Source of the DNA: an uncultured Lachnospiraceae bacterium | GTDB taxonomy: Bacteria; Bacillota; Clostridia; Lachnospirales; Lachnospiraceae | NCBI GenBank assembly: GCA_910586015.1 | Contig: CAJUGJ010000001.1 | Coordinates: 62,001 to 126,000 of the forward strand | DNA: 64,000 nucleotides | Direction: 5' to 3' | Shown here: positions 31,731 to 40,159 of the stretch, in pieces | How positions within the stretch are numbered: the stretch's first letter is position 1 | Layout: each line of letters opens with the position of its first letter | Program-made: the position numbers and the translations under genes | Notes under the pieces: generated by a model | Databases searched by the model: none | Seen by the model: only the letters and a program-made list of their open reading frames with translations | What the model was told of the DNA's origin: nothing

Positions 31731-33662
31731 ATGAAAAGCAAAATATTTGTAGTATTTTTATTAATACTTATGATGTTTGCACCTATTACATCTTATGCAC
31801 AAGAACAGTTAGAAACAGCCGTTCTTGATGTGAATTCAGTATCTTTAGAAACAACAATACATACAGGAAGTTATGATAAATATGGAGAAAATTGGAATTG
31901 GAATAATATATCTCCAATTAGTGATTTTATAGATCCAAATAATATTTATACAATCGCATATACAGATGATAAAAATGTATATATATCACATACAGATGAT
32001 AGTTTAAGTATAACAGATACTATTACAATAAAAAAACCAATGGAACTGGTCGGAGGCGTGTGTTGTGATAAGAATGGAACTTTCTATATTGCCTGTGGAC
32101 AAAGTGACGAAAAGGGAAAGGGTGGTATTGTTACATTTGCAATCTATCAATATGATTCCAATGGAAAACAAATTGGAAAATGTGAGTATAAGACAACAGG
32201 TGATGAATGGGATACAAAAATTCCTTTTGATGCCGGAAACTGCGTTATGACATTTAAGGAAGATATTTTGATATGTTCCTATGCAAGAGAAATGTATAAT
32301 GGTCATCAGTCCAATGATGTATTTTGTGTCAATACTTCTAATATGACGGAAAGTACATATTATGACAGCTATTGTAGCCATTCCTTCAATCAAGCTGTGA
32401 TTACAACTTCTAATGGAAAGGTGATTTTTGCTGATCATGGAGATGCCTATGCAAGAGGTTTTCAGATTAATTTTAAATCAGATTCCTTAATGAATGGTCA
32501 TTATTCAATGGGAATTGTGCCGTTTCATTTTTATGGGAATATAGGTGATAACTTTACAAACGCAAGACTGACAGGTATCGCAGAACTAGATACAGGAATA
32601 GCACTGGTAGGATCGTCAGCAAAATCCATGAAAGAAACATTTAAGAATGAAAAGCAGCAAATGTTTCTTCAGATTATTGATTCTGAAACAAACGAATCTA
32701 TTATAAATGCTTCTTCACGTACAGGAACAAGTGGAGATAATTCTTATACAGATACAGGTATTTTATGGCTTACAAATAGTACAGATAATACAGAAGTCAG
32801 AGCCTCTGCAATGGCAGCGATTGATAAAGATAAACTGATTGTGATGTGGGAAAAATGGGATAAAGACAACAAGTTTGTCAATTCATATTATTCTATTATT
32901 TCATCGGATGGAAAAATCTTAAAAGATAGTATTCCAATGCAACATGCTCGAATTAATGGTGCAGAAGAATTAAAGTATCAAGACGGTTTTGTTTATTGGA
33001 CATATTCTGAAGGTAAAGATAAGACTGCACAGATATATAGACTTAATGTAAATAAAACAAGTAACAATATCTTACTAGATGCTATTATAACACTTTCTTC
33101 TGAAAGTGTAAAATATACAGGAAAAGCAATTAAACCTTCTGTTACTGTAACTTATAACGGGAAAAAATTAAAAAAGGATACTAATTATACAGTTTCTTTT
33201 GTAGATAACAAAAACATTGGAATAGCAACAGTTAAAATTACTGGAAAGGGAAAATATTCTGGTACTATTACTAAAACATTTGAAATCATTCCAAAATCAG
33301 TTACTAATTTTAGTGCTCAACTTACTAAAAATAAGGTAAAATTATCATGGAAAAAAGTCAGTCAAGTAACAGGATATGAAATTAGAATAGAAAAATATGC
33401 AAAGAGTAGTTCTTTAAAAAAGGATTTTAAAGAACGTTATAGTTATTATGCAGAAAAAGACGTAGAATCAGGAACAATGTATTATTATATATGTACAGAT
33501 TCTGATATAACATATCGTACTACAACAAAGACATCTCTTACTTATACTCAAAAAGGTACAGAGGATAGATTTGTATATTGTATCAGACCATATAAAACAG
33601 TCAATGATATAAAAATTTATGGGGAATGGTCAGATGAATTGTATTCATGGCTATTAAAATAA
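31731..33662 (+). CDS. Large secreted protein with C-terminal Ig-like and fibronectin-III-like domains
   Basis: 643 residues with GGGGAGGG upstream. A signal peptide (about 1-24, ending TSYAQ) precedes a long N-terminal region (25-440) that I do not recognise; it is rich in Asp, Asn, Ser and Tyr and probably folds as beta sheets. Residues about 450-525 match the Ig-like repeat common in Lachnospiraceae surface proteins (VKYTGKAIKPSVTVTYNGKK, ITGKGKYSGTITKTFEI). Residues 527-643 look fibronectin-III-like (KVKLSWKKVSQVTGYEIRI). There is no LPXTG or lipobox, so it is likely released or loosely wall-bound. It may bind a polymer or host surface, which is inference. Confidence 0.7.
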   Translation: MKSKIFVVFLLILMMFAPITSYAQEQLETAVLDVNSVSLETTIHTGSYDKYGENWNWNNISPISDFIDPNNIYTIAYTDDKNVYISHTDDSLSITDTITIKKPMELVGGVCCDKNGTFYIACGQSDEKGKGGIVTFAIYQYDSNGKQIGKCEYKTTGDEWDTKIPFDAGNCVMTFKEDILICSYAREMYNGHQSNDVFCVNTSNMTESTYYDSYCSHSFNQAVITTSNGKVIFADHGDAYARGFQINFKSDSLMNGHYSMGIVPFHFYGNIGDNFTNARLTGIAELDTGIALVGSSAKSMKETFKNEKQQMFLQIIDSETNESIINASSRTGTSGDNSYTDTGILWLTNSTDNTEVRASAMAAIDKDKLIVMWEKWDKDNKFVNSYYSIISSDGKILKDSIPMQHARINGAEELKYQDGFVYWTYSEGKDKTAQIYRLNVNKTSNNILLDAIITLSSESVKYTGKAIKPSVTVTYNGKKLKKDTNYTVSFVDNKNIGIATVKITGKGKYSGTITKTFEIIPKSVTNFSAQLTKNKVKLSWKKVSQVTGYEIRIEKYAKSSSLKKDFKERYSYYAEKDVESGTMYYYICTDSDITYRTTTKTSLTYTQKGTEDRFVYCIRPYKTVNDIKIYGEWSDELYSWLLK

Positions 33663-33668
33663 TTTTTC

Positions 33669-33698
33669 TTGACGAATGAACCTGTTTTATTATATACT
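33669..33698 (+). promoter_or_regulatory. Promoter of the ECF transporter/kinase unit
   Basis: TTGACG (33669-33674), an 18-base spacer and TATACT (33693-33698). The start near 33705 leaves a leader of about 120 bases containing a terminator hairpin and a short reading frame. Confidence 0.7.
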
Positions 33699-33738
33699 AT
33701 AGACAATAACTATCTGTAGATAGCTTTTGAGGAAAGAA

Positions 33739-33837
33739 ATGAAAACACAAAAATTTTACCATGAAGGTAATCTTCATGGTATTTTTTTGTTAAAAAAAGA
33801 AAAAGGAGAAATAAGGAAAAATTATGAAACGAAATGA
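33739..33837 (+). CDS. Possible 32-residue leader peptide overlapping the attenuator
   Basis: An ATG (33739) preceded by GAGGAAAG opens a 32-codon frame running straight through the terminator hairpin at 33758-33788 and overlapping the start of the transporter gene by 14 bases. The product is basic with no known domain. A translating ribosome would prevent the hairpin from forming, so the frame could act as a control peptide rather than a functional protein. It could also be chance in AT-rich sequence. Confidence 0.35.
   Translation: MKTQKFYHEGNLHGIFLLKKEKGEIRKNYETK
33758..33788 (+). terminator. Attenuator-type terminator in the leader of the ECF transporter gene
   Basis: ACCATGAAG (33758-33766) pairs perfectly with CTTCATGGT (33772-33780) around a 5-base loop, followed by ATTTTTTT. 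It lies between the promoter and the ATG at 33824, so it must be bypassed for expression. A small upstream hairpin CTATCT/AGATAG near 33710-33724 could be part of a switch. Confidence 0.8.
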
Positions 33838-34426
33838 AACATTACGTTTGGTTTTAGCAGGACTTTTAGCAGCACTTGGTGTCATTTTGCCAAAATTTAT
33901 CTTAATGCTGCCACTACAAGGAATTGTCTCAGTATTAGTACCGGGGGGAAAAATAGGAGAGATTTTACTACCTATGCACCTTCCAATTCTTTTATGTGGT
34001 TTTTTATGTGGAGCGAGATATGGGGCTATCTGTGGATTTATTGTCCCTTTTTTAGCACATTTTTTTAATGGGATGCCAGTACTTTATCCATCTGCTATCT
34101 CAATGGCATTTGAACTTGCATCTTATGGAATAGTTAGTGGATTACTTATAGCAAAGGCAAAAAAAGTGCCACTTTTGATATCTTTACTTCTTACAATGTT
34201 AAGTGGTCGTATTGTTATGGGAATTGCGAATATCATTTTATATGGATTAAAAGGGAACTCTTACGGAATTGTTGCTTATTTTGGGAGTGCATTTTTACGT
34301 ACATGGCCAGGTATTTTATTACAGTTAATTCTCGTTCCTATCTTGGTAGGAGCAATACAAAAAAGTCACTTATTAGAACGAACAGAAACGATAATGAAAA
34401 AACAGATTTCACAGTCAAATGGATAG
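33824..34426 (+). CDS. ECF transporter substrate-binding (S) component
   Basis: 200 residues with AAGGAG and AAGG upstream. About six membrane helices, small size, an N-terminal TLRLVLAGLLAALGVILPKF segment and small-residue-rich loops fit the S components of energy-coupling-factor vitamin transporters. The substrate cannot be read from sequence. A nucleoside-kinase-like gene follows 10 bases after its stop, so a vitamin or nucleoside-like substrate phosphorylated after uptake is possible. The shared ATPase and T subunits are not in this window. Expression appears gated by the leader terminator. Confidence 0.75.
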   Translation: MKRNETLRLVLAGLLAALGVILPKFILMLPLQGIVSVLVPGGKIGEILLPMHLPILLCGFLCGARYGAICGFIVPFLAHFFNGMPVLYPSAISMAFELASYGIVSGLLIAKAKKVPLLISLLLTMLSGRIVMGIANIILYGLKGNSYGIVAYFGSAFLRTWPGILLQLILVPILVGAIQKSHLLERTETIMKKQISQSNG

Positions 34427-34436
34427 GAGAATCCTT

Positions 34437-35018
34437 ATGTATGACAAAATAAAAGAACAAATTCTTTTAAAAATACAATCTAAAAAAGAAGAGCCTTTCA
34501 TTTTAGCGATAGATGGAAGATGTGCAAGTGGTAAAACAACATTAGCAAAAGAACTAAAAGAATATTTACAGGCAGATTTGTTTCATTTAGATGATTTTTT
34601 TCTAAGACCAGAACAAAAGACAAAACAACGAATGATGGAAGCTGGCGGAAATATAGATTATGAGCGATTTCGCTTTCAAGTATTAGAACCTATTTGGAGG
34701 AAAGAAAGAGTATATTGTCGACGTTATGATTGTAAAAAGGGACAATTAGAAGAGAAACCTTCTATTATTAGTACAGGAACTAAATATATAATTTTAGAAG
34801 GAGCATATAGCCTACATCCTTACTTTTCACCTTCTAAATATTCCATTCGTATTTTTCTTTCCGTTTCTTTTGAAGAACAAAAAAAGAGGATTCTAAAAAG
34901 AAACGGAGAAAAACAACTAGAACGATTTGTAAAAGAGTGGATTCCAAAGGAAGAAGCCTATTTTGATACATTTCAAATTCAATCCATTTGTGATCTAGTT
35001 TTTGAAACAGGATTGTAA
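34437..35018 (+). CDS. Uridine kinase-like P-loop kinase
   Basis: 193 residues. The ATG at 34437 is chosen because the earlier in-frame ATG (34419) lies before the AGGAGA site and inside the transporter gene. Walker A GRCASGKTT (about residues 25-33), a downstream LFHLDDFFLRPEQK segment and a C-terminal lid-like RILKRNGEKQLERF segment match the uridine kinase/phosphoribulokinase family. The substrate is unknown, but it probably phosphorylates what the preceding transporter brings in. Its last 24 bases overlap the end of the converging DUF3842 gene. Confidence 0.78.
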   Translation: MYDKIKEQILLKIQSKKEEPFILAIDGRCASGKTTLAKELKEYLQADLFHLDDFFLRPEQKTKQRMMEAGGNIDYERFRFQVLEPIWRKERVYCRRYDCKKGQLEEKPSIISTGTKYIILEGAYSLHPYFSPSKYSIRIFLSVSFEEQKKRILKRNGEKQLERFVKEWIPKEEAYFDTFQIQSICDLVFETGL

Positions 35019-35423
35019 AAGGAATTTTTCTTTTAAATGCTGTACAGAAAGTTTGACATATTCGGAAAGAGGAAGTTCTTTCACTCCAACAATAAAATGA
35101 CCACATCGGTTGACTGGAAGCAAAATTTTATAGGCAAAGGAACTTCCAACAGCTTGTGCCATAGGAGAAGTAACTTCTCCATACAAGGAATCTGCAATTA
35201 CAATTCCAACAGGACCAAAAATTACATCTGCAGTTTTAGCTGCCTTTATGGTAGGATTTTCGCCAGTTGCACCATAATCTGCTCCTGCTTTTAGCATTGT
35301 AGAAGTAGCAATACTGTTTGTTCCTATAGCAAGAATTTCTTGTTCTGGAAACTCACGTTTTAATTCCTCAATAATAGCCTTTCCCATTTTTCCACCCTGT
35401 CCATCTATTACGACTAAATTCAT
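34995..35423 (-). CDS. DUF3842 family protein
   Basis: 142 residues, ATG with AAAGGAG upstream. It begins NLVVIDGQGGKMGKAIIEEL, a Rossmann-like glycine-rich turn, and contains TMLKAGADYGATGENPTIKA and FGPVGIVIADSLYGEVTSPM, which are typical of DUF3842. The function is unknown. The glycine-rich start suggests nucleotide binding. Transcribed from a strong minus-strand promoter and convergent with the kinase gene, overlapping its last eight codons. Confidence 0.85.
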   Translation of the reverse strand: MNLVVIDGQGGKMGKAIIEELKREFPEQEILAIGTNSIATSTMLKAGADYGATGENPTIKAAKTADVIFGPVGIVIADSLYGEVTSPMAQAVGSSFAYKILLPVNRCGHFIVGVKELPLSEYVKLSVQHLKEKFLLQSCFKN

Positions 35424-35455
35424 AGAAACTGTCTCCTTTGGTTTAATATAGAACT

Positions 35456-35484
35456 ATCATAAAAAGAATATAGTATTTTGTCAA
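35456..35484 (-). promoter_or_regulatory. Promoter of the DUF3842 gene
   Basis: On the minus strand TTGACA (35484-35479), a 17-base spacer and TATGAT (35461-35456). The start is near 35449, giving a leader of about 26 bases. Confidence 0.85.
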
Positions 35485-35570
35485 GTTTTATTCCTGTATT
35501 TATCACAAAAAAGACAGAGTAGAATAAAAAGCAGAAAATGAAAAAATTTCTATAAATACATAAAAAAGAG

Positions 35571-35598
35571 TTGACGAAATGAAAAAATATGCTATAAT
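35571..35598 (+). promoter_or_regulatory. Sigma-A promoter of rpsU
   Basis: TTGACG (35571-35576), a 16-base spacer and TATAAT (35593-35598). It lies about 87 bases from the DUF3842 promoter, back to back. Confidence 0.85.
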
Positions 35599-35677
35599 CG
35601 TTATAGTGCTATACAAAAAATACCCAAACAGTTGTCTAGGCACAATCCACAACTGGAGGGAGGTTAGGTGTGAGACT

Positions 35678-35854
35678 ATGTCAAACGTGATCGTTAAAGA
35701 AAACGAGTCTTTAGACAGTGCTCTTCGCAGATTCAAAAGAAACTGTGCGAAAGCAGGTATTCAGCAAGAGATCCGCAAGAGAGAGCATTATGAGAAGCCG
35801 AGCGTAAAGCGTAAGAAAAAATCTGAGGCTGCTCGTAAGCGGAAGTTTAAATAA
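35678..35854 (+). CDS. rpsU: 30S ribosomal protein S21
   Basis: 58 residues, the family's normal length. The ATG at 35678 follows GGAGGGAGG and GTTAGG; an upstream in-frame extension starts inside the promoter and is rejected. N-terminal SNVIVKENESLDSALRRFKR and the very basic C-terminus (KRKKKSEAARKRKFK) are diagnostic. S21 helps mRNA engagement on the small subunit. In Bacillus rpsU-yqeY precedes the yqfA-F genes; here yqeY is missing and yqfC follows directly. Confidence 0.97.
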   Translation: MSNVIVKENESLDSALRRFKRNCAKAGIQQEIRKREHYEKPSVKRKKKSEAARKRKFK

Positions 35855-35867
35855 GTTATGCAAAAGA

Positions 35868-35896
35868 GCCCTTGATCGTATAGATCAGGGGTTTTT
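35868..35896 (+). terminator. Terminator of rpsU
   Basis: CCCTTGATC (35869-35877) pairs with GATCAGGGG (35883-35891), nine pairs including one G-U, followed by TTTTT. Confidence 0.85.
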
Positions 35897-35980
35897 GTTG
35901 TCCAACTTTTGAAATTTATGCAAGTTTAGACAACTGACTGCATATAGTAACAGATAAGAAAGGCTTTACGGGAGGAAATG

Positions 35981-36349
35981 ATGGGGTATAAAACCGTGAA
36001 ACCAAGACATGAAAAACAAAAAGAAATACAAAATAAAAAAATTTATAATGATATAAAGACAGAAGAAAAAAAAAGAAAACAAGAAAGAATTTCTTATTTA
36101 GAAGTAATTGCTGATCATATGCTATTACCACCAGATGTTATGGCAGGAGTTCCTCTTATTACAATGAATGGTAGAAGTATTTTATGTGTAGAAAATCATA
36201 GAAAGATTTTAGAATATACAGAGGAAAAAATTCGGATTTTAGCAAAACCAAGTCCAGTCTGTGTAGAGGGAAAGAATTTACGAATCGCCTATTATTCAAA
36301 GGCAGAGTTAAAAATCACCGGTTTAATAAAAAGTATTTCTTATCTATAA
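35981..36349 (+). CDS. yqfC: Sporulation protein YqfC (YabP/YqfC family)
   Basis: 122 residues. Of two adjacent ATG codons, 35981 has the better spacing (5 bases) from GGAGG. A basic N-terminal stretch precedes the YabP/YqfC fold, seen as VPLITMNGRSILCVENHRKI and the C-terminal LKITGLIKSISY. It is made in the mother cell during sporulation in Bacillus, probably under sigma-E. A CATATAGT motif at 35941 could be a sigma-E -10 element, but the -35 match is poor. Pairing with yqfD 40 bases on is conserved. Confidence 0.9.
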   Translation: MGYKTVKPRHEKQKEIQNKKIYNDIKTEEKKRKQERISYLEVIADHMLLPPDVMAGVPLITMNGRSILCVENHRKILEYTEEKIRILAKPSPVCVEGKNLRIAYYSKAELKITGLIKSISYL

Positions 36350-36389
36350 GCCGGTATGCTAAAGTAAACTTACAGGAAGGACCGGTGTT

Positions 36390-37637
36390 ATGATAGAACG
36401 CTTCTTACGGTGGCTTGCCGGCTATTTACATATCTGCCTTTATGGAACTGCCAGTGAACGCTTTCTCAATCTTTGCAACAGTAATGATATTCTGCTTTGG
36501 AATATTGGAATCAAACAAGGAAGAGTAGAGTGTTTTATTAGTTTAAAAGATTATAAAACACTTCATCCGATTGCAAGAAAATGTCGAGTTCAACCAAGAA
36601 TTCAAAAACGGTTTGGATTTCCCTTTCTGATGCAGCATATTGGAAAAAGAAAGGTTTTAGCAATTTCTGTTGTACTATTTTTATCTAGCATCTGGCTTAT
36701 GTCAAAATTTTTATGGAACATTAGTTTTGAAGGAGATTATCGACATACAAAAGAACAATTACTTCAGCTTTTAAAAGAACAGGGAGTATACGCTGGCTGT
36801 GCAACAGAGTCCATTCACTGTCCTGATTTAGAAGCACAGATCCGAAAAGAATACCCAGATATCGGGTGGGTTTCTGTAGAATTAAAAGGAACAATGCTTT
36901 TTGTAAGATTAAAAGAAACATCACAGCCAGCAGCAGCGAAGGAAGAATTAGGAACTTCTCTTGATGCGGCAGATATTGTTGCACAAAAGGATGGAATTAT
37001 ACATTCTATTGTAGTACGAAGTGGAACTCCTTTAGTTTCTGTTGGAGATGTAGTAAAAAAAGGAGATATACTTGTTTCAGGAGTAATTCATATTTATGGA
37101 GATGATGGAGCACAGATACGACAATACAGTGTTGTAGCGGACGCAGATATTACAATGTCTACTTATATAAAATATAAAGATAAGTTTTCGTTAAAGTATA
37201 TTATAAAATCTTATACTGGAAAAGAAAAAAGCAGTTTATCTTTTTCTTTTTTAGATCATAAAATATTTTCATATAATTCTGGTAATTCCTATAAGGAATG
37301 TGATATAATATCAGAGATAAAACAATTAAGACTTTCTGAATCATTTTATCTGCCATTTCTTTTCGAAGTACGTACTGTAAGAGAATATGAATCAATAGAA
37401 CAAACTTATACAAACGAAGAAGCAAAGAAGTTAGCTACACAACGGTTGTTGCGGTTTATGGAAGAACAAAAAGAGAGAGGAGTTTTGTTTATATCAAAAG
37501 AAATAGATTGTAAAATAAAAGATGGTTATTGTATTAATGAAGGAATTTTAAAAACACAAGAAGAGTCATGGACATATAAGGAAATTAATTCCATAGATCA
37601 ATCGTTTGAAACAGAAAGCGATGAACAACAGGAATAA
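36390..37637 (+). CDS. yqfD: Sporulation protein YqfD
   Basis: 415 residues. It opens with MIERFLRWLAGYLHICLYGT, has one membrane helix at about 88-108 (VLAISVVLFLSSIWLMSKFL) and a large domain beyond it with GTMLFVRLKE and DGIIHSIVVRSGTPLVSVGD, which resembles a biotinyl/lipoyl-type hammerhead. YqfD acts in the outer forespore membrane together with YqfC and is needed for spore maturation in related bacteria. A GGAAGG ribosome site precedes the ATG. The phoH gene follows after 20 bases. Confidence 0.92.
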   Translation: MIERFLRWLAGYLHICLYGTASERFLNLCNSNDILLWNIGIKQGRVECFISLKDYKTLHPIARKCRVQPRIQKRFGFPFLMQHIGKRKVLAISVVLFLSSIWLMSKFLWNISFEGDYRHTKEQLLQLLKEQGVYAGCATESIHCPDLEAQIRKEYPDIGWVSVELKGTMLFVRLKETSQPAAAKEELGTSLDAADIVAQKDGIIHSIVVRSGTPLVSVGDVVKKGDILVSGVIHIYGDDGAQIRQYSVVADADITMSTYIKYKDKFSLKYIIKSYTGKEKSSLSFSFLDHKIFSYNSGNSYKECDIISEIKQLRLSESFYLPFLFEVRTVREYESIEQTYTNEEAKKLATQRLLRFMEEQKERGVLFISKEIDCKIKDGYCINEGILKTQEESWTYKEINSIDQSFETESDEQQE

Positions 37638-37657
37638 ATATTGGAGGAACGATATAA

Positions 37658-38689
37658 ATGGGTATTACAGAAACAGTAGTTCAAATCCCATTAGAGCATG
37701 AACGTAATATTTTCGGACAATTTGATGCTTATGCTAAATTAATTGAACGAACATTAAATGTTACATTAGTTGTCAGGGATGAGAAAGTAAAAATTATTGG
37801 AGAACAAGAAAAAGTGATAAAAGCATCTAGTGTACTGACACAGTTATTAATTCTTTCAAAGCGTGGAAATACAATTACAGAACAAAATGTCAACTATGCA
37901 CTTTCTCTTGGATTTGATGATAAAGAAGACGCAATAGTAGAGATCGATAAAGATCTGATCTGTCATACAATCAATGGAAAACCAATTAAACCAAAAACAT
38001 TAGGACAAAAGGCATATGTAGATCAGATCCGAGAGAAGATGATTGTATTTGGAGTAGGACCTGCAGGAACTGGAAAAACTTATTTAGCAATGGCAATGGG
38101 AATTACTGCTTTCAAAAATAATGAAGTTGGAAGAATTATTTTAACTAGACCTGCAATTGAGGCTGGAGAAAAGTTAGGATTTTTACCGGGAGATTTACAA
38201 AGTAAAGTCGATCCATATTTACGTCCACTTTATGATGCACTATATCAGATTATGGGACCAGAAAGTTTTGCAAGAAATACAGAAAAAGGATTGATTGAAG
38301 TAGCTCCATTAGCATATATGAGAGGTAGAACGTTAGATAATGCCTTTATTATTTTAGATGAAGCACAAAATACAACACCAGCACAGATGAAAATGTTTTT
38401 AACTAGAATTGGATTTGGTTCTAAAGTGATTATCACTGGCGATCAAACACAAAAAGACCTTCCAACAGGACAAGTTTCTGGCTTAGATGTAGCAATGAAA
38501 GTACTTGGAAAAATAGATGAAATCGGTTTTTCTTTTTTTACAAGTAAAGATGTTGTACGTCATCCTCTAGTACAAAAAATTGTACAAGCTTATGATGAAT
38601 TTGAAAAGAAAGAAGAACTTAAAAAAGAAAAAAGTCGTTCTTCTAGTGTCTTAAAAGTAAAACGCAGTTCACATAAAGAAAAGCGTTGA
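37658..38689 (+). CDS. phoH: PhoH family ATPase
   Basis: 343 residues, normal length, with GGAGG upstream. A KH-like N-terminal segment is followed by the P-loop GVGPAGTGKTYLAMAMG (near residue 130) and the Walker B FIILDEAQNTTPAQMKMFLT. PhoH/YbeZ proteins are RNA-related ATPases that work with the ribosome-maturation endonuclease YbeY, encoded two genes downstream. The C-terminal 25 residues are Lys/Arg-rich. The yqfC-yqfD-phoH-HD-ybeY order matches Bacillus. Confidence 0.95.
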   Translation: MGITETVVQIPLEHERNIFGQFDAYAKLIERTLNVTLVVRDEKVKIIGEQEKVIKASSVLTQLLILSKRGNTITEQNVNYALSLGFDDKEDAIVEIDKDLICHTINGKPIKPKTLGQKAYVDQIREKMIVFGVGPAGTGKTYLAMAMGITAFKNNEVGRIILTRPAIEAGEKLGFLPGDLQSKVDPYLRPLYDALYQIMGPESFARNTEKGLIEVAPLAYMRGRTLDNAFIILDEAQNTTPAQMKMFLTRIGFGSKVIITGDQTQKDLPTGQVSGLDVAMKVLGKIDEIGFSFFTSKDVVRHPLVQKIVQAYDEFEKKEELKKEKSRSSSVLKVKRSSHKEKR

Positions 38690-38706
38690 CAGGAAGGATG
38701 AAGTAG

Positions 38707-39645
38707 TTGAAAGAAAAAAGGGAAAAATTCAGTACAGAAATTCCAATTTTTTGCGTTTGTCTAGCTACTATATTAGCTCAAATTTGTGCAGGAACAGGAA
38801 CGATGTCATCCTTTCTTGTACCAGTTATGACTATACTGTGTTACTTAGTTTTAAGTCAGATAGAGTCATTTATAGGGTTAGTCTATGCAGTAATAGCTTC
38901 TAGTGGATTCTTTTTTGCAATTTTTCTTGGAAGTCATAAACTTCAATGGAGACTAATAGGAAAGAAAGAAACCTTTTTTTGGCTTCTTTTTTGTTGGATT
39001 GCTTTGATTATAGCATATATAATAGGGAAAATATTACGTTTAATGAAAAAAGATACTGAAAAACTAAATTTAAAAGAAAAGAAAGAAGAAAAAAATCTAT
39101 ATATTTCCTTGGAAGAAGCCCTTTCTTTATCGTCGGATTTATTAGTACAAGCAAAAGAAAAAGCTCCAAAGCTTTTTGAGCATTTAAAACAGACCTCAGA
39201 TCTTGCAAGAGCGGCAGCAATAGAAATCAAAGCAGAAGAAAAACTTGCACAGGCAGGAGGATTATATCATGAAATTGGAAGATTGACTACAAATCAGAAA
39301 GAAGAAACGATTTCAGAAGGAATTCGATTGGCAAAAGAACATCATCTGCCTCCTGAATTGATTGAATTATTAAAACAACAAGATTTAAAACACAGCAAAC
39401 CAATTTCGAAAGAAGCTTCAATTGTTTTATTAGCAGATACCTTTTTATCTTCCATTGCTTATTTATATAATAACGAAAAAACTGGGTGGACAATGGAAAT
39501 GGTGATAGAACAGACTTTTCGAATTCGACTAGAAAAGGGAAGTTTAGATGAGTCAAATTTGACAGTAAAAGAGTTTTTAGTGATAAAAACTCTTTTTATG
39601 GAGCAGTTTGCAAAAGAGGATAGGGAAAATGACAATACAGATTGA
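38707..39645 (+). CDS. PgpH/YqfF-related membrane protein with a degenerate HD domain
   Basis: 312 residues from a TTG preceded by AGGAAGGA. The first 110 residues hold several membrane helices. The cytoplasmic C-terminal part corresponds to the HD domain of PgpH (c-di-AMP phosphodiesterase), the gene at this position in Bacillus. Full PgpH is about 700 residues with a large extracellular domain, absent here. The HD signature reads GGLYHEIGR (His-Glu rather than His-Asp), and the usual HHGT is replaced by QQDL, while the downstream SKEASIVLLADT is kept. Hydrolase activity is therefore doubtful. It overlaps ybeY by 17 bases. Confidence 0.75.
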   Translation: MKEKREKFSTEIPIFCVCLATILAQICAGTGTMSSFLVPVMTILCYLVLSQIESFIGLVYAVIASSGFFFAIFLGSHKLQWRLIGKKETFFWLLFCWIALIIAYIIGKILRLMKKDTEKLNLKEKKEEKNLYISLEEALSLSSDLLVQAKEKAPKLFEHLKQTSDLARAAAIEIKAEEKLAQAGGLYHEIGRLTTNQKEETISEGIRLAKEHHLPPELIELLKQQDLKHSKPISKEASIVLLADTFLSSIAYLYNNEKTGWTMEMVIEQTFRIRLEKGSLDESNLTVKEFLVIKTLFMEQFAKEDRENDNTD

Positions 39646-40123
39646 AAAGGAAATAGATATTTCATGGAATTTTGATTATGAAACTCTTATCAAAACAGTA
39701 ATTTTAGCAGCGATGGATTATGAAGCATGTCCTTATGAAGCAGAAATAGGAGTAATTCTTACCGACAATTCTTCTATCTGTGAAATAAATTTGCAACAAA
39801 GAGGGATCAATCAGCCCACAGATGTCCTTTCATTTCCAATGATAGAGTATGAAATGGTAGCAGATTTTGATAAATTAGAAGAACAAGAAGACTGTTTTCA
39901 TCCAGAAACAGGAGAACTTTTACTTGGAGATATTATGATTTCTGTAGAAAAGGTAGACAGCCAAGCAAAAGAATATGGACATTCAAAAGAGAGAGAACTT
40001 GGCTTTTTAGTAGCTCATAGTATGCTACATTTATTTGGATATGATCACATAAAAGAAGAGGAACGAAAATGTATGGAAGAACATCAAGAAGCAATTTTAC
40101 AGTCAATAGGACTTTGTAGATGA
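39629..40123 (+). CDS. ybeY: Endoribonuclease YbeY (16S rRNA maturation)
   Basis: 164 residues from the ATG at 39629, which lies inside the end of the preceding gene with GAGGATAGGG upstream. The zinc motif H-x3-H-x5-H is seen as HSMLHLFGYDH near residue 130, and the conserved QPTDVLSFPM is present. YbeY acts in 16S rRNA 3' processing and ribosome quality control and partners with PhoH. The era and dgkA genes that follow in Bacillus are absent here. Confidence 0.96.
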   Translation: MTIQIEKEIDISWNFDYETLIKTVILAAMDYEACPYEAEIGVILTDNSSICEINLQQRGINQPTDVLSFPMIEYEMVADFDKLEEQEDCFHPETGELLLGDIMISVEKVDSQAKEYGHSKERELGFLVAHSMLHLFGYDHIKEEERKCMEEHQEAILQSIGLCR

Positions 40124-40159
40124 TTGACTTAAAATGAAGAGAGGAATGAAACATTCAAG

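Noticed and set aside
33700..33823. preQ1, TPP or other known vitamin riboswitch before the ECF gene
   Set aside because: I could not find the conserved cores of the classes I know. Only a terminator, a small hairpin and a short frame are visible.
35500..35736. Minus-strand 77-codon frame over the rpsU promoter and start
   Set aside because: It crosses the rpsU promoter and gene; Phe/Ser/Leu-rich shadow.
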